NCBI GenBank assembly: GCA_963729075.1
Contig: CAVSMU010000010.1
Coordinates: 1 to 64,000, forward strand
DNA from: WHSW01 sp963729075
GTDB lineage: Bacteria; Actinomycetota; Thermoleophilia; Solirubrobacterales; 70-9
Direction: 5' to 3'
Length of the DNA: 64,000 nucleotides
The notes beneath the pieces are model-generated. The model worked only from the letters and a program-made list of their open reading frames with translations. It did no database searches and was not told where the DNA came from. The position numbers were made by a program, and so were the translations under genes. Positions 52,081 to 60,113 of this stretch are shown piece after piece (position 1 is the first letter of the stretch; the number at the start of each line of letters is the position of its first letter).

Positions 52081-52862
52081 TGCTCGACGAGCGCCTCGCC
52101 CGCCACCTGCACCTCGAGTCCCTTCGGCATCGTGACCTGCACGCCGAGCACGAGGCGCACGTTCTCTTCCAGGCGTCGACGATCGGCGCCCTGCTCGACG
52201 GCGCCTACGACGGCGACGTCAGCTTCGCCGAGCTGGCCGAGCACGGTGACCTCGGCCTGGGGACGCTGAACGCGCTCGACGGCGAGATGATCGCGCTCGA
52301 CGGCCGCTTCTACCGCGCCGACGTCGGCGGCGCGATCGGCGAGGTCCCCCCGTCCGCACGGAGCCCCTTCGCCGCCCTTGCCTGGTTCGAGCCGACCGTC
52401 GAGCGGCAGTTCGAGCGACCGCTCGACTACGAAGAGCTGCTCGGCGAGCTCGACCGTGCGGCGGCCGATGCCGAGGCCACCTGCGCGCTTCGGATCGACG
52501 GGGAGTTCGAGCTCGTGCGCGCACGCTCGGTCCCGCGCCAGAGCCCGCCCTACCGGCCACTGGTCGAGGTGGTAGCCGACCAGCACGTGTACGAGCTGCG
52601 CGACCTACGCGGGACGCTGGTCGGGTTTCGGTTTCCCGACTACGCGGAGGGGATCGAGGTCGGCGGCTACCACCTGCACTTCATCTCCGCCGAGCGCGAC
52701 CGCGGCGGCCACGTGCTCGGGTGCACGATCCGGCGTGGCGTGGCGCAGATCGATGTCGCCGGCGGCCTGCACGTGGAGCTGCCGCCCGGGGTCGTGCTCG
52801 ACTCGCCGGCCCTCGACCGCGCGATCAGCAGCGCGATCGATCGGGTCGAGCGGGAGAGTTAG
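52077..52862 (+). CDS. budA: Alpha-acetolactate decarboxylase
   Basis: Converts 2-acetolactate to acetoin and CO2. The 261-residue protein has the family start VLFQASTIGALLDGAYDGDV, the block HGDLGLGTLNALDGEMIALD, the substrate loop, and the metal ligands in VGGYHLHFISAERDRGGHVL (two His of HxH and a later His), with the conserved Glu upstream. The ATG or GTG start overlaps the rnz stop (GTGATG). No acetolactate synthase or butanediol dehydrogenase is adjacent. Overlaps the convergent hydrolase gene at the 3' end. Confidence 0.88.
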   Translation: MMLDERLARHLHLESLRHRDLHAEHEAHVLFQASTIGALLDGAYDGDVSFAELAEHGDLGLGTLNALDGEMIALDGRFYRADVGGAIGEVPPSARSPFAALAWFEPTVERQFERPLDYEELLGELDRAAADAEATCALRIDGEFELVRARSVPRQSPPYRPLVEVVADQHVYELRDLRGTLVGFRFPDYAEGIEVGGYHLHFISAERDRGGHVLGCTIRRGVAQIDVAGGLHVELPPGVVLDSPALDRAISSAIDRVERES

Positions 52863-53731
52863 CCGAGCGGCGCCACCTGATCGGCGATCGTGTAGGCGAG
52901 CGCCGGCGCCTGGTCCTCCTGGAGGAAGTGCTTGGCGGGGAGCAGCACCGGGTCGTCGACGCCGAGCACTCGCTGGGCGACGCGCAGCAGGTCGATTCCG
53001 AGCGCTGGGTCGCGTTCGCCCCAGACGATGCGCGCCGGCCACGGGCGGTCGGCGAGCCCCTCCCAGAGGAACCGCTGCTTTTCCTCGGTGAGATCGAAGC
53101 TCCGCATGATCCGGAGGAAGGCGCGGCCGCGATCGAGCCTGGTGAGCAGAGCGTCGTAGGCATAGATCTCGGCCGTCGACATCGCCCTGCGATCGGCCAG
53201 GCCCTGGGCGCGAAAGAGGGCGGCGAAGAGCGGCCGCGGCGTCGCGTGGAGCCAGAGCTCGCCGAGGCCGCGGACCGCGAACGGCTGCATCGTCCACGGG
53301 CGCCGGAAGGTCGCCGGGTTGAGCATCGTGTTGAGCGCGGTCAGGCTCAGGACCCTGTCCGGGTTGCGGATCGCCCACTCGCAGCCGATCGGCCCGCCGA
53401 TGTCGTGAACGACCAGGTGACAGCGATCGATCTCGAGCGCATCGATGGCCTGGCCAAGCCACTCCGCGAGCCCCGACCACGAATAGTCGAAACGCTGGGG
53501 GCGGTCGGCGAGCCCGAGGCCGGGAAAGTCGAACGCGGTCGCACGCAGGCCCTGATCCGCGAGCGGTCCGAGCACCTTGCGGTAGGTGAACGAGCTCGCC
53601 GGGACCCCGTGTAGGAGCACGACGTCCGGGCCCGAGCCCTGCTCGCGTACGAAGCTCCGCACGCCGCCCGCCTCGAACCGGCGCCCGGCGGCGCTGTGGA
53701 TATCGATCACCTGGGCGACCTCGGCGTTCAC
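52859..53731 (-). CDS. Alpha/beta hydrolase, haloalkane-dehalogenase-like
   Basis: About 290 residues from GTG 53731. Oxyanion motif LLHGVPASSFTYRKVL, nucleophile elbow VVHDIGGPIGCEW where the usual Ser is Asp, as in haloalkane dehalogenases, and late acid and base in IVWGERDPALG and LPAKHFLQEDQAP. The Asp nucleophile and the DFPGLGLADRP loop place it near the dehalogenase/epoxide hydrolase group; activity cannot be assigned. The longer open frame up to 54112 is not convincing as protein. Convergent with budA. Confidence 0.85.
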   Translation of the reverse strand: MNAEVAQVIDIHSAAGRRFEAGGVRSFVREQGSGPDVVLLHGVPASSFTYRKVLGPLADQGLRATAFDFPGLGLADRPQRFDYSWSGLAEWLGQAIDALEIDRCHLVVHDIGGPIGCEWAIRNPDRVLSLTALNTMLNPATFRRPWTMQPFAVRGLGELWLHATPRPLFAALFRAQGLADRRAMSTAEIYAYDALLTRLDRGRAFLRIMRSFDLTEEKQRFLWEGLADRPWPARIVWGERDPALGIDLLRVAQRVLGVDDPVLLPAKHFLQEDQAPALAYTIADQVAPLG

Positions 53732-54154
53732 GGGAGGATCATTAGCGAAGCGTCGGCAGGCGCGATACGGAGCGGTCGATATCGCGAGAGAGCGTCGAGC
53801 GGCTGCGAGCCCCTCCATGCCATGGCTGGGGGCGCCCTGCTCGACTCGGGTGCCCACCACACGCGCCGCAGTGCGGCGGCCGCAGCCGCGACCACCGCCA
53901 ACTCCGGCGCCGCGTCGCTGGCGCGGAGGCTCGAAGAGCGCCGTGATCGCGGCCCCGAGCAGGAAGCCCGCGCTGGCGAGCGCCTCGAGCAGGCCAGGAC
54001 CCGGGCCTGGTAGTGGCGCGCGTGATCTCCTGGACCGCGGTCTCCCAGCGCGATCCATTGGCCGCCGTTGCCGATCCCGCCGGCAGCCGATTATTGCGGC
54101 TCCCGATCGCATTGAAATCCGCCGGAACCGGAACCCGGCGGGTTAGACTGGCCC
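53732..54154. other. 423-bp stretch without a confident gene
   Basis: Only GC-driven open frames are present on both strands. On the minus strand GLLEALASAGFLLGAAITALF looks like a membrane helix but has no sensible continuation. TAGACT at 54144-54149 close to the right edge is the probable promoter box of the next gene. Confidence 0.4.
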
Positions 54155-55387
54155 TTGACGGTCGAATCGAGCACACCGGGAGCGGAGTCTCCTGAAGGGG
54201 GGCGTGGCGGCGAGGCGCTGATCGGCGCAACGCTGCAGGGTCTGGATCCGGGCGCGGCTGAGGTCGGCCACGTGGCGACGATCGCCGAGGCCTTTCAGCG
54301 GAGCCTGCTGCCGGAACGCCTTCCGGAGGTCGCCGGGCTGGCGTCGTCGGCCCGCTACATGGCGAGCCCGACCGACGCCCAGGTGGGCGGAGACTGGTAC
54401 GACCTGATCGCGCTCCGCGACGGCCTGGCGGGGATCGCGATCGGCGACGTCGTCGGCAGCGGTCTCGAGGCGGCGGCAAAGATGGCGAGGCTGCAGAACG
54501 CGCTGCGCGTCTACGCAGTCGACGGCCTGCGCCCCTCGGTGGCTCTTGAGCGGATGAACAGCTTCGCGCGCGAGGCGGCCGGCGGGCCGGCGGCGACGGT
54601 GTTGTACAGCATCATCGATCCCGAGAATGGCCGGATGGACCTGGCGAGCGCGGGCCATCCACCGCCGCTGATCATCGGCCCGCACGGAGACGCCTGGTTT
54701 GCCGACGGCCCCGCCGGCACCCCGCTCGGCGTGGCCCGTTACCCGGTCTACGAGGAAACCACGATCTCCCTGGAGCCCGGCGCGACCGTCCTCCTCTACA
54801 CCGACGGCTTGATCGAGCGTCCGGGCGTTTCCTTGGACGAGGGTCTCGATTGGCTCCGCGGCCTCGTCAGCAGCTCCAGTGACCTCGACGATCTCTGCTC
54901 CATGCTCCTGCGCGCCTCCTGTCACGAGGCGTCTCAGGCAGACGACGTCACCTTGCTCGCCGTTCGTCTCGAGTCGGTCGAGCCAGAGCCGATCGAGCTC
55001 ACGCTTGAGGCCGAGCCGGAATCGCTGGCGTACATGCGCCGGGTCCTGGGGCGATGGCTGCGGGTGGCGGGCGCGGACGACGCCGAGACATACGAGATCC
55101 TCGTCGCCTGCGGAGAGGCATGCGCGAACGCGGTCACTCACGCCTACCCCGCCGGGGATACCTCCTCCTACGTGGTTGAGGCGCGCCAGCGCGACGGCGT
55201 GGTCGAGATCGAGGTCCGGGACTTCGGACGCTGGCGGACGCGCGTGGGTTCGGAGGGCGGCGGGCTGAGGCTGATCTCACAACTCGCGGACGAGCTCGAG
55301 CTCGACCGCGCCGCGACCGGCACCGTGGTGCGCATGCGCCGGGCGGTGAGGGCGCCGCCGCCCCAGGCGCCGCAGGGCCACCGGTGA
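54155..55387 (+). CDS. SpoIIE-type phosphatase fused to anti-sigma HATPase domain
   Basis: A 410-residue signalling protein. A PP2C/SpoIIE phosphatase (residues about 40-275: FQRSLLPERLPEVAGLASSA, GGDWYDLIALRDGLAGIAIG, SAGHPPPLIIGP, LLYTDGLIERPGVSLDEGL, QADDVTLLAVRLE) is followed by an RsbW-like HATPase_c domain (LVACGEACANAVTHAYP, EIEVRDFGRWRT, GGGLRLISQLADELEL). One chain could phosphorylate and dephosphorylate STAS antagonists such as the one at 15.2 kb. TTG start with TAGACT five nt upstream. Convergent with the HTH-GAF regulator. Confidence 0.9.
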   Translation: MTVESSTPGAESPEGGRGGEALIGATLQGLDPGAAEVGHVATIAEAFQRSLLPERLPEVAGLASSARYMASPTDAQVGGDWYDLIALRDGLAGIAIGDVVGSGLEAAAKMARLQNALRVYAVDGLRPSVALERMNSFAREAAGGPAATVLYSIIDPENGRMDLASAGHPPPLIIGPHGDAWFADGPAGTPLGVARYPVYEETTISLEPGATVLLYTDGLIERPGVSLDEGLDWLRGLVSSSSDLDDLCSMLLRASCHEASQADDVTLLAVRLESVEPEPIELTLEAEPESLAYMRRVLGRWLRVAGADDAETYEILVACGEACANAVTHAYPAGDTSSYVVEARQRDGVVEIEVRDFGRWRTRVGSEGGGLRLISQLADELELDRAATGTVVRMRRAVRAPPPQAPQGHR

Positions 55388-55405
55388 GAGAGCTCACGGT
55401 CGACT

Positions 55406-56158
55406 TCAGCGGGGCCGGCCGGCCGACCAGGATGCTCGAAAGTGCTCCATCGCCCCCGCGAGCGGGCCGCTGACGTCGCCGCCCGAGGCGAGCACCTCGC
55501 CGACACGGTTCGAGAACGCCTGCAGGAGCAGTAGCTCATTCCGACCGATCGGCCGGCTGACCCGCGCGCCGAGCGCGATTACCCCGAGCAGCCGGCCGCC
55601 GCCCATCATCGGCACCGCGATCAACGTGCTGTGCGAGGAGCCAACACCTTCCTGGCAGAACTGGGACCGTCGCTCCAGCGCCGCTCTGCCCAGCGGGCCG
55701 TCGCCGAGCGCGACGAGCTCGGGCAGCTCGAGGCCGTGCGTCTCCCTCACCGCGACGCGGCGCACTGAGAGGCCATCCTCCTCGGACAGGTAGACCCCGC
55801 CCCCGTCGACGTCGTAAAGCGTCACGAGCCCGCCGAGCATCCGCTGGAGCGCCGCCGAGGTTTTGGCGCTGAGATTGCGCGGTGGCAAACGTCTCTCCGC
55901 AGGTGCGGCCACGGTGTCCATCCCGATCTCGCCGCGCTGAAGCGCCAGCGCCACGGCGTGCGAGCGCGTCGTGGCACCCAGCTTCGACATCGCGTTGCGA
56001 ACGTGCGTGCGCACTGTCTCAGGGGACAGAACGAGCTCGGCGGCGATCTGCGCCCCGCTCCGCCCCTCGGCGAGCATGCTCAAGACTTGGCGCTCACGTT
56101 CGGTCAGGACCGGACGCTTGTCGTCGGCATCGTCGGCCCGAGAGCCATTTGCCGCCAC
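55406..56158 (-). CDS. LuxR-type HTH regulator with C-terminal GAF domain
   Basis: A 250-residue regulator with domains in the reverse of the usual order: the LuxR helix-turn-helix is at residues 17-75 (LTERERQVLSMLAEGRSGAQ, SPETVRTHVRNAMSKLGAT) and a GAF sensor follows (residues 100-235: MLGGLVTLYDVDGGGVYLSE, STLIAVPMMGGGRLLGVIAL, LLLQAFSNRVGEVLASG). GAF domains bind small ligands or redox/heme cofactors. No transmembrane part. It faces the SpoIIE/HATPase gene with 18 nt between the stops. Confidence 0.86.
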   Translation of the reverse strand: MAANGSRADDADDKRPVLTERERQVLSMLAEGRSGAQIAAELVLSPETVRTHVRNAMSKLGATTRSHAVALALQRGEIGMDTVAAPAERRLPPRNLSAKTSAALQRMLGGLVTLYDVDGGGVYLSEEDGLSVRRVAVRETHGLELPELVALGDGPLGRAALERRSQFCQEGVGSSHSTLIAVPMMGGGRLLGVIALGARVSRPIGRNELLLLQAFSNRVGEVLASGGDVSGPLAGAMEHFRASWSAGRPR

Positions 56159-56189
56159 AGTTTCCCCCTTAGATACACAGATTCCCTTC

Positions 56190-56278
56190 TATGTAACCCG
56201 CTAGCTCATCTGCCTTTTCAAACGCTCTCACCCGCGGTTATGTCACGCGCTAGTTCGTCTGCCCTTCAAACGCTCGCG
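56190..56278. repeat. Imperfect direct repeat, two copies about 49 bp apart
   Basis: TATGTAACCCGCTAGCTCAT at 56190 and TATGTCACGCGCTAGTTCGT at 56239, each continuing as CTGCC-TTCAAACGCTC. Lies in the promoter region of the HTH-GAF gene (start 56158, minus strand), so it could be a regulatory site. Confidence 0.7.
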
Positions 56279-56313
56279 CTTGCCACGCACGGATGCGGCG
56301 GAGCGCGAAGCGC

Positions 56314-56400
56314 TCGGTTGAGCGGAATTCAGCTTGCCAATCGGGGTTCCGGGTGAGCGGTTGGTACATTCCGCCTGTCGGTTCCTTTAACTGCGTCCAC
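56314..56400 (+). repeat. Diverged copy of the pyrR promoter/leader
   Basis: Aligns with 58453-58538 over roughly 85 bp: both hold GGTTCCG, a -10-like box (TACATT here, TACTCT there), CTGTCGGTTCCTTTAAC or CCGTCGGTTCCTTTAAC, and GTCCA. Similarity ends inside the PyrR-binding loop, so this copy lacks GCGAGGCC and the Shine-Dalgarno. No gene follows that it could control. Confidence 0.65.
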
Positions 56401-56659
56401 GGGGGGCGAAACCCGCATGGGGATGGGGGATTCGGGCTCCCGAGCCACGGTGCGCCACACAAAACGCCACGCCGGGCGCCAAAGGCATCCACGAGTCCAG
56501 TGGCGCGCGCCGACCGGGGTCTTGGGCAATATTCGACGATCGTGAGGTTCGACCAACCACGTGATCGGGTCGGCCGCCCAGAGGCGAGTCCGCTTGACTC
56601 GCTGACCGGATCGGTTCGCTAGCCGTGCCTACGCTCCCGCCTGGCTGGTCGCTTCGGCT

Positions 56660-56945
56660 GACCGTCTGCTGGGCGGCCGCCTCGACGAAAATCCGCGAAG
56701 AGAACCTGGAGAGTCTCGTAGAAGGGGGGTGTGCGGGAGGACGCGGACCTCGACTTTAAGCAGGAGCACTACGGGAACAGCGAGCAGGACCGGCGAGAGC
56801 TGGCTGGCGATCTGGCGGCGATGGCAAACGGACGAGGCGGGCTCATCATCGTCGGGAGCGCGAGGAGAACGACGTCGCGGTCGAGCGGACGTCCGTGGAG
56901 GGGACGATCGGCTCAACGCGCCTCGACTGCGAAGCTGACGCGGTG
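56660..56945 (+). pseudogene. Fragment of an AlbA_2 (Schlafen AAA_4) domain protein
   Basis: Remnant with the family start EENLESLVEGG, VREDADLDFKQEHYGNSEQD, and RRELAGDLAAMANGRGGLII, followed after frame changes by NDVAVERTSVEGTIGSTRLD. The coding sense is spread over at least three frames and stops after about 95 residues, whereas complete proteins are 200-400 residues with a C-terminal winged helix. This is a truncated, decaying gene, not just a single error. Such proteins are often found in mobile or defence regions. Confidence 0.6.
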
Positions 56946-56951
56946 ACTGGC

Positions 56952-58188
56952 CTACGCGGCGAGCGTCTCGTCGAGCCAGTCGAAGGCGCGCTGGTCGTAC
57001 AGCGGCCGGTTGCCCATCTCGCAGTGATCGCCGGCGCCCTCGGCAGCCGTGAAGCGCAGCAGAGTCTTCGGACACGTCAGCGCCTCGTAGACCTGGTCGG
57101 CGCTGCGGGCGAGCGGATCGTTCTCCGCGTGGGTGAGCAGTGTGGGGCAGCGGATGGATTCGAGCCGCCCGTCCATAGTGAATGGAACAGTGGCGCGGAA
57201 GTACTCGCCCAGCGCATCGACCCCGTGCACCCAGAAGGCTCGCTGCTCGACCGCCCAACGCTGGGCCCGGTCCTTGTGTATCGCTTCGGCGAGCGGCTCC
57301 AAGGCGGTGTCGTCGATGTCCGGATAGCGCTCAATCACAGCTTCCGGGACCTTGGCCGCGCGCAGGCGACCGATCATGCCCGCCCCGATGCTGTGGAGGG
57401 CGGGGTCGGCGATGCAGGCCGCGATCCGGGGCTCACCGGACGCCGCTCGAAGTGCGAGGTGCCCGGCTAGGCTCCAACCGGTGAGTGCGACGCGATCCGG
57501 ATCGACGTCGTCAAACTCGAGGGCGGCGTCGACGACCGGGCGGATCACCGTCTCCCAGTCCGGAGCGGATCGGGAGCCCCTGCTCGATCAGGACGGCGCC
57601 CTGGCCGGGGGCGTCGAAGACGAGGCAGTGGTAACCGCGGCTCAGCGCCGGCACCGCTTGGGCGTAGAACGACTCGTAAAGCGTTGAGTCATAGCCACTG
57701 AGCACGATCAGGAGCGGCCGGGGGCCATCCGTCGCGGTCCGAAACAGATACCCGGGCATCCGAGCTTCGTCGAGCAGGATCTCGATCGCCTCACCCGCGG
57801 GGTCGAGCAGTGCGGCCGCCTTGTCGAAGGCGCCGCGCTGGGCGCCGAATCCCTCGGCCAGGCGCGGATCGACCGGCGCTCCGAAGAGCGGGTGATACGA
57901 GAGCGAGTTGTAGATGCAGGCACGGAGGTACGCCTCGCGCGCGCTGACTCGGTGACCGGCCTCCGCGGAGTCATCACCATCCTGCTCTCGTCGGTCGGCC
58001 AGATCGCGCCAGGCGCGAAACCAGGAGTCGTCGTTCCCGTCCTCGATCAGCTCGCAGGTTGCCTGGACCTCGCCCAGCACACCGCCCCCGTAGGGAGCCA
58101 GCCCGAGCGCCAGCCACAACGTGAATTCCTCGAAGAGAGGATCGTCGAAAAACAGCCCCACCTGGCGACAATAGCCGAGCGAGGCCAC
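56952..58188 (-). pseudogene. Alpha/beta hydrolase with helical cap, one frameshift
   Basis: The N-terminal half starts at 58188 (GYCRQVGLFFDDPLFEEFTL) and includes a helical cap, LLIVLSGYDSTLYESFYAQA and CLVFDAPGQGAVLIEQGLPI. One extra G near 57565 breaks the frame; removing it restores RSDWETVIRPVVDAALEF and the rest: the nucleophile elbow LTGWSLAGHLALRAA, the acid in LLTHAENDPLA and the base in AEGAGDHCEMGN. Restored length is about 411 residues, as in the family of 2,6-dihydroxypseudooxynicotine-hydrolase/FrsA-like esterases. Likely a working gene with a sequencing error, or recently inactivated. Confidence 0.75.
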
Positions 58189-58452
58189 TCATCGGGCGAG
58201 TGGGGTCGGACCGCGACCGCTCGGCTCAGCCCGCGGCGCCTTGCTCTCGCCGTGGGAATTCGCCGAGGACCGCAGGGACGACGACGAGCACGAGTTTTGG
58301 TAGCGCCTCAGAAGTAGCGCTTTGGACTGCCACGAAAAGCAAAACCTTCCAGGGGTGCGCCACACGTGCGCCACACAGAGACACGATTTCAGGGGGTCTA
58401 AGGGGGTCGAGGGGGTTTCGTCGCCCGCGGAGCCTCGCCCACGTTGCGGCCT

Positions 58453-58538
58453 TTGTTCATGCGGGATTCCGCTCCCCGAGCGGGTTCCGAGGGCGCGGCT
58501 GGTACTCTCGCCCCGTCGGTTCCTTTAACCCGGTCCAG
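58453..58538 (+). promoter_or_regulatory. pyr operon promoter/leader (second copy of repeat)
   Basis: Contains GGTTCCG and TACTCT (58503-58508), a likely -10 box about 60 nt before the pyrR start, leaving an untranslated leader of about 50 nt. The same layout occurs in the diverged copy at 56314-56400. The stretch 58189-58452 upstream holds two TGCGCCACAC copies and no gene. Confidence 0.55.
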
Positions 58539-58554
58539 CGAGGCCAGGAAGGGG
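58520..58554 (+). promoter_or_regulatory. PyrR-binding hairpin covering the pyrR ribosome-binding site
   Basis: TTCCT (58520-58524) can pair with AGGAA (58546-58550), enclosing GGTCCAGCGAGGCC (58532-58545). That fits the known PyrR-binding loop ARUCCNGNGAGGYU at 12 of 14 positions, and the two exceptions are a covarying closing pair (G-C instead of A-U). The 3' arm includes the Shine-Dalgarno AGGAAGGGG before ATG 58564. UMP-bound PyrR would stabilise the hairpin and block translation. No terminator is seen, so control is probably translational, as described in mycobacteria. Confidence 0.78.
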
Positions 58555-58563
58555 CACGTGTAA

Positions 58564-59145
58564 ATGGCTGACCCGGACAGGGTCGTACTCGACCGCGACG
58601 AGCTGCGCCGCACCCTCCTGCGGATCGCACACGAGATCGTGGAGAAGAACCCCGGATCGCAGCCGGTGGCGCTCGTGGGCATCCATACGCGCGGGGCGGT
58701 GCTCGCCCGGCGCCTGCACGCGCTGGTCGGCGAGCTGACCGGCGCCCCCGTGCCGCTGGGCGACCTCGACATCTCCTTCTACCGCGACGACCTGCCCAAC
58801 CGCGAGCCGGACGCCCAGCCCGTCGTCCACTCGTCCCATCTCGACTTCGAGCTCGACGGGCGCACGGTGGTGCTCATCGACGACGTGCTGTTCACGGGGC
58901 GCACTGCGCGTGCGGCGATCGACGCCCTGTTCGACTACGGGCGCCCGCAGCGGGTCCAGCTCGCCGTGCTCGCCGACCGCGGCCACCGCGAGCTGCCGAT
59001 CCGGCCGGACTACGTGGGCAAGAACCTGCCGACGGCGCGCGACGAGCGGGTCAACGTCCGGCTCGAGGAGGTTGACGAGGTCGACGAGGTGACCATCGAC
59101 CGTGCGGGCGCCGAGGCTGCAATCACAGGAGAGGATGGAACATGA
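58564..59145 (+). CDS. pyrR: Bifunctional pyr operon regulator / uracil phosphoribosyltransferase PyrR
   Basis: A 193-residue PRTase-fold protein that binds pyr mRNA in response to UMP and converts uracil plus PRPP to UMP. Motifs: LDRDELRRTLLRIAHEIVE, LVGIHTRGAVLARRL, DISFYRDDLPNREPDAQPVV and the PRPP loop VVLIDDVLFTGRTARAAIDA. An acidic C-terminal tail is longer than usual. It is the first gene of the pyr operon; its leader carries its own binding site. The stop overlaps pyrB (ATGA). Confidence 0.96.
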   Translation: MADPDRVVLDRDELRRTLLRIAHEIVEKNPGSQPVALVGIHTRGAVLARRLHALVGELTGAPVPLGDLDISFYRDDLPNREPDAQPVVHSSHLDFELDGRTVVLIDDVLFTGRTARAAIDALFDYGRPQRVQLAVLADRGHRELPIRPDYVGKNLPTARDERVNVRLEEVDEVDEVTIDRAGAEAAITGEDGT

Positions 59146-60113
59146 GGCATCTGCTGGCGATCGAGGACCTCGACCGCGACGACATCGAGCGGATCATGTC
59201 CCGGGCGTCGAGCTTCGCCGAGGTGGGGCGGCGCGACATCAAGAAGGTCCCGGCTCTGCGCGGGCGGACGATCGTCAGCCTGTTCTACGAGTCGAGCACG
59301 CGGACCAGCTCCTCGTTCGAGCTCGCCGCCAAGCGGCTCTCCGCAGACGTCGTCTCGATCAAGGCGGCCGGCTCCGCGGTCGACAAGGGCGAGTCGCTCA
59401 AGGACACGATCGCGACCCTCTCGGCCTACGCGCCCGAGGCGATCGTGATCCGCCATCCGTATGCCGGCGCGGCGAAGCTCGTCACCGGTTGGACCTCCGC
59501 CGCCGTCGTGAACGCCGGGGACGGCAAGCATGAGCATCCGAGCCAGGCCCTGCTCGATACGTACACGTTGCTCGATCGGATCGGCTCGCTGGAGGGCAAG
59601 CGCATCTGGATCGTCGGCGACGTGCTCCACAGCCGCGTCGCGCGCTCCTGTGCGATGTGCTTCCGAACGATGGGCGCCGAGGTGACCCTCTGTGGCCCGC
59701 CGACCCTGATTCCGCGCGGCGTTACCGAAGCGCTCGGGACCGATGTTGCCCACGACCTCGGCCGGCTCGGCGAGGCCGACATCGTCTACGCGCTTCGCAT
59801 GCAGAAAGAGCGAATGAACGAGTCTTTCGTTCCCTCGATCCGCGAGTACGCCACCCACTACCAGATCGACTCCCGCCGGCTCGCGCCACGCCAGCTGCTC
59901 ATGCACCCGGGCCCGGTGAACCGCGGCGTCGAGCTCTCGCCGGAGGTGATCGACGGCCCCGCGTCGCTGATCACCGCCCAGGTCGAGAGCGGCCTCGTGG
60001 TGCGGATGGCGATCCTCTACGAGATCCTGACTAGCGGCGAGCCGCGTGGCGGGAGCGGTCGCCGCGACGACGTCGAGCTGCCGGCCCCGACGCCGATCGG
60101 GGAGCCGGCCTGA
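59142..60113 (+). CDS. pyrB: Aspartate carbamoyltransferase catalytic subunit
   Basis: Second step of pyrimidine synthesis: carbamoyl phosphate plus aspartate to carbamoyl-aspartate. 323 residues. Carbamoyl-phosphate motif SLFYESSTRTSSSFELAAKR, lid DKGESLKDTIATLSAY, HPSQALLDTYTL, and the aspartate site LMHPGPVNRGVELSPEV. No regulatory pyrI gene. A Shine-Dalgarno GGAGAGGATGG precedes the ATG, which overlaps the pyrR stop; its own stop shares a base with pyrC. Confidence 0.96.
   Translation: MRHLLAIEDLDRDDIERIMSRASSFAEVGRRDIKKVPALRGRTIVSLFYESSTRTSSSFELAAKRLSADVVSIKAAGSAVDKGESLKDTIATLSAYAPEAIVIRHPYAGAAKLVTGWTSAAVVNAGDGKHEHPSQALLDTYTLLDRIGSLEGKRIWIVGDVLHSRVARSCAMCFRTMGAEVTLCGPPTLIPRGVTEALGTDVAHDLGRLGEADIVYALRMQKERMNESFVPSIREYATHYQIDSRRLAPRQLLMHPGPVNRGVELSPEVIDGPASLITAQVESGLVVRMAILYEILTSGEPRGGSGRRDDVELPAPTPIGEPA

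Larger units (their letters stand above)
56159..56650. other. Non-coding stretch with repeats before a decayed gene
   Basis: No convincing gene on either strand. It holds the imperfect 49-bp-spaced direct repeat at 56190-56278, a copy of the pyr promoter/leader at 56314-56400, and a GC-rich region with TGCGCCACAC at 56451, the same decamer that occurs twice near 58356-58376. Confidence 0.6.

Noticed and set aside
56400..56620. tmRNA or other structured RNA in the gene-free GC-rich stretch
   Set aside because: No tRNA-like end, tag frame or consistent helices could be found by eye.
58351..58376. Short CRISPR-like or att-like repeat TGCGCCACAC
   Set aside because: Only two adjacent copies plus one distant copy, no spacer pattern, no integrase or Cas gene in the window.
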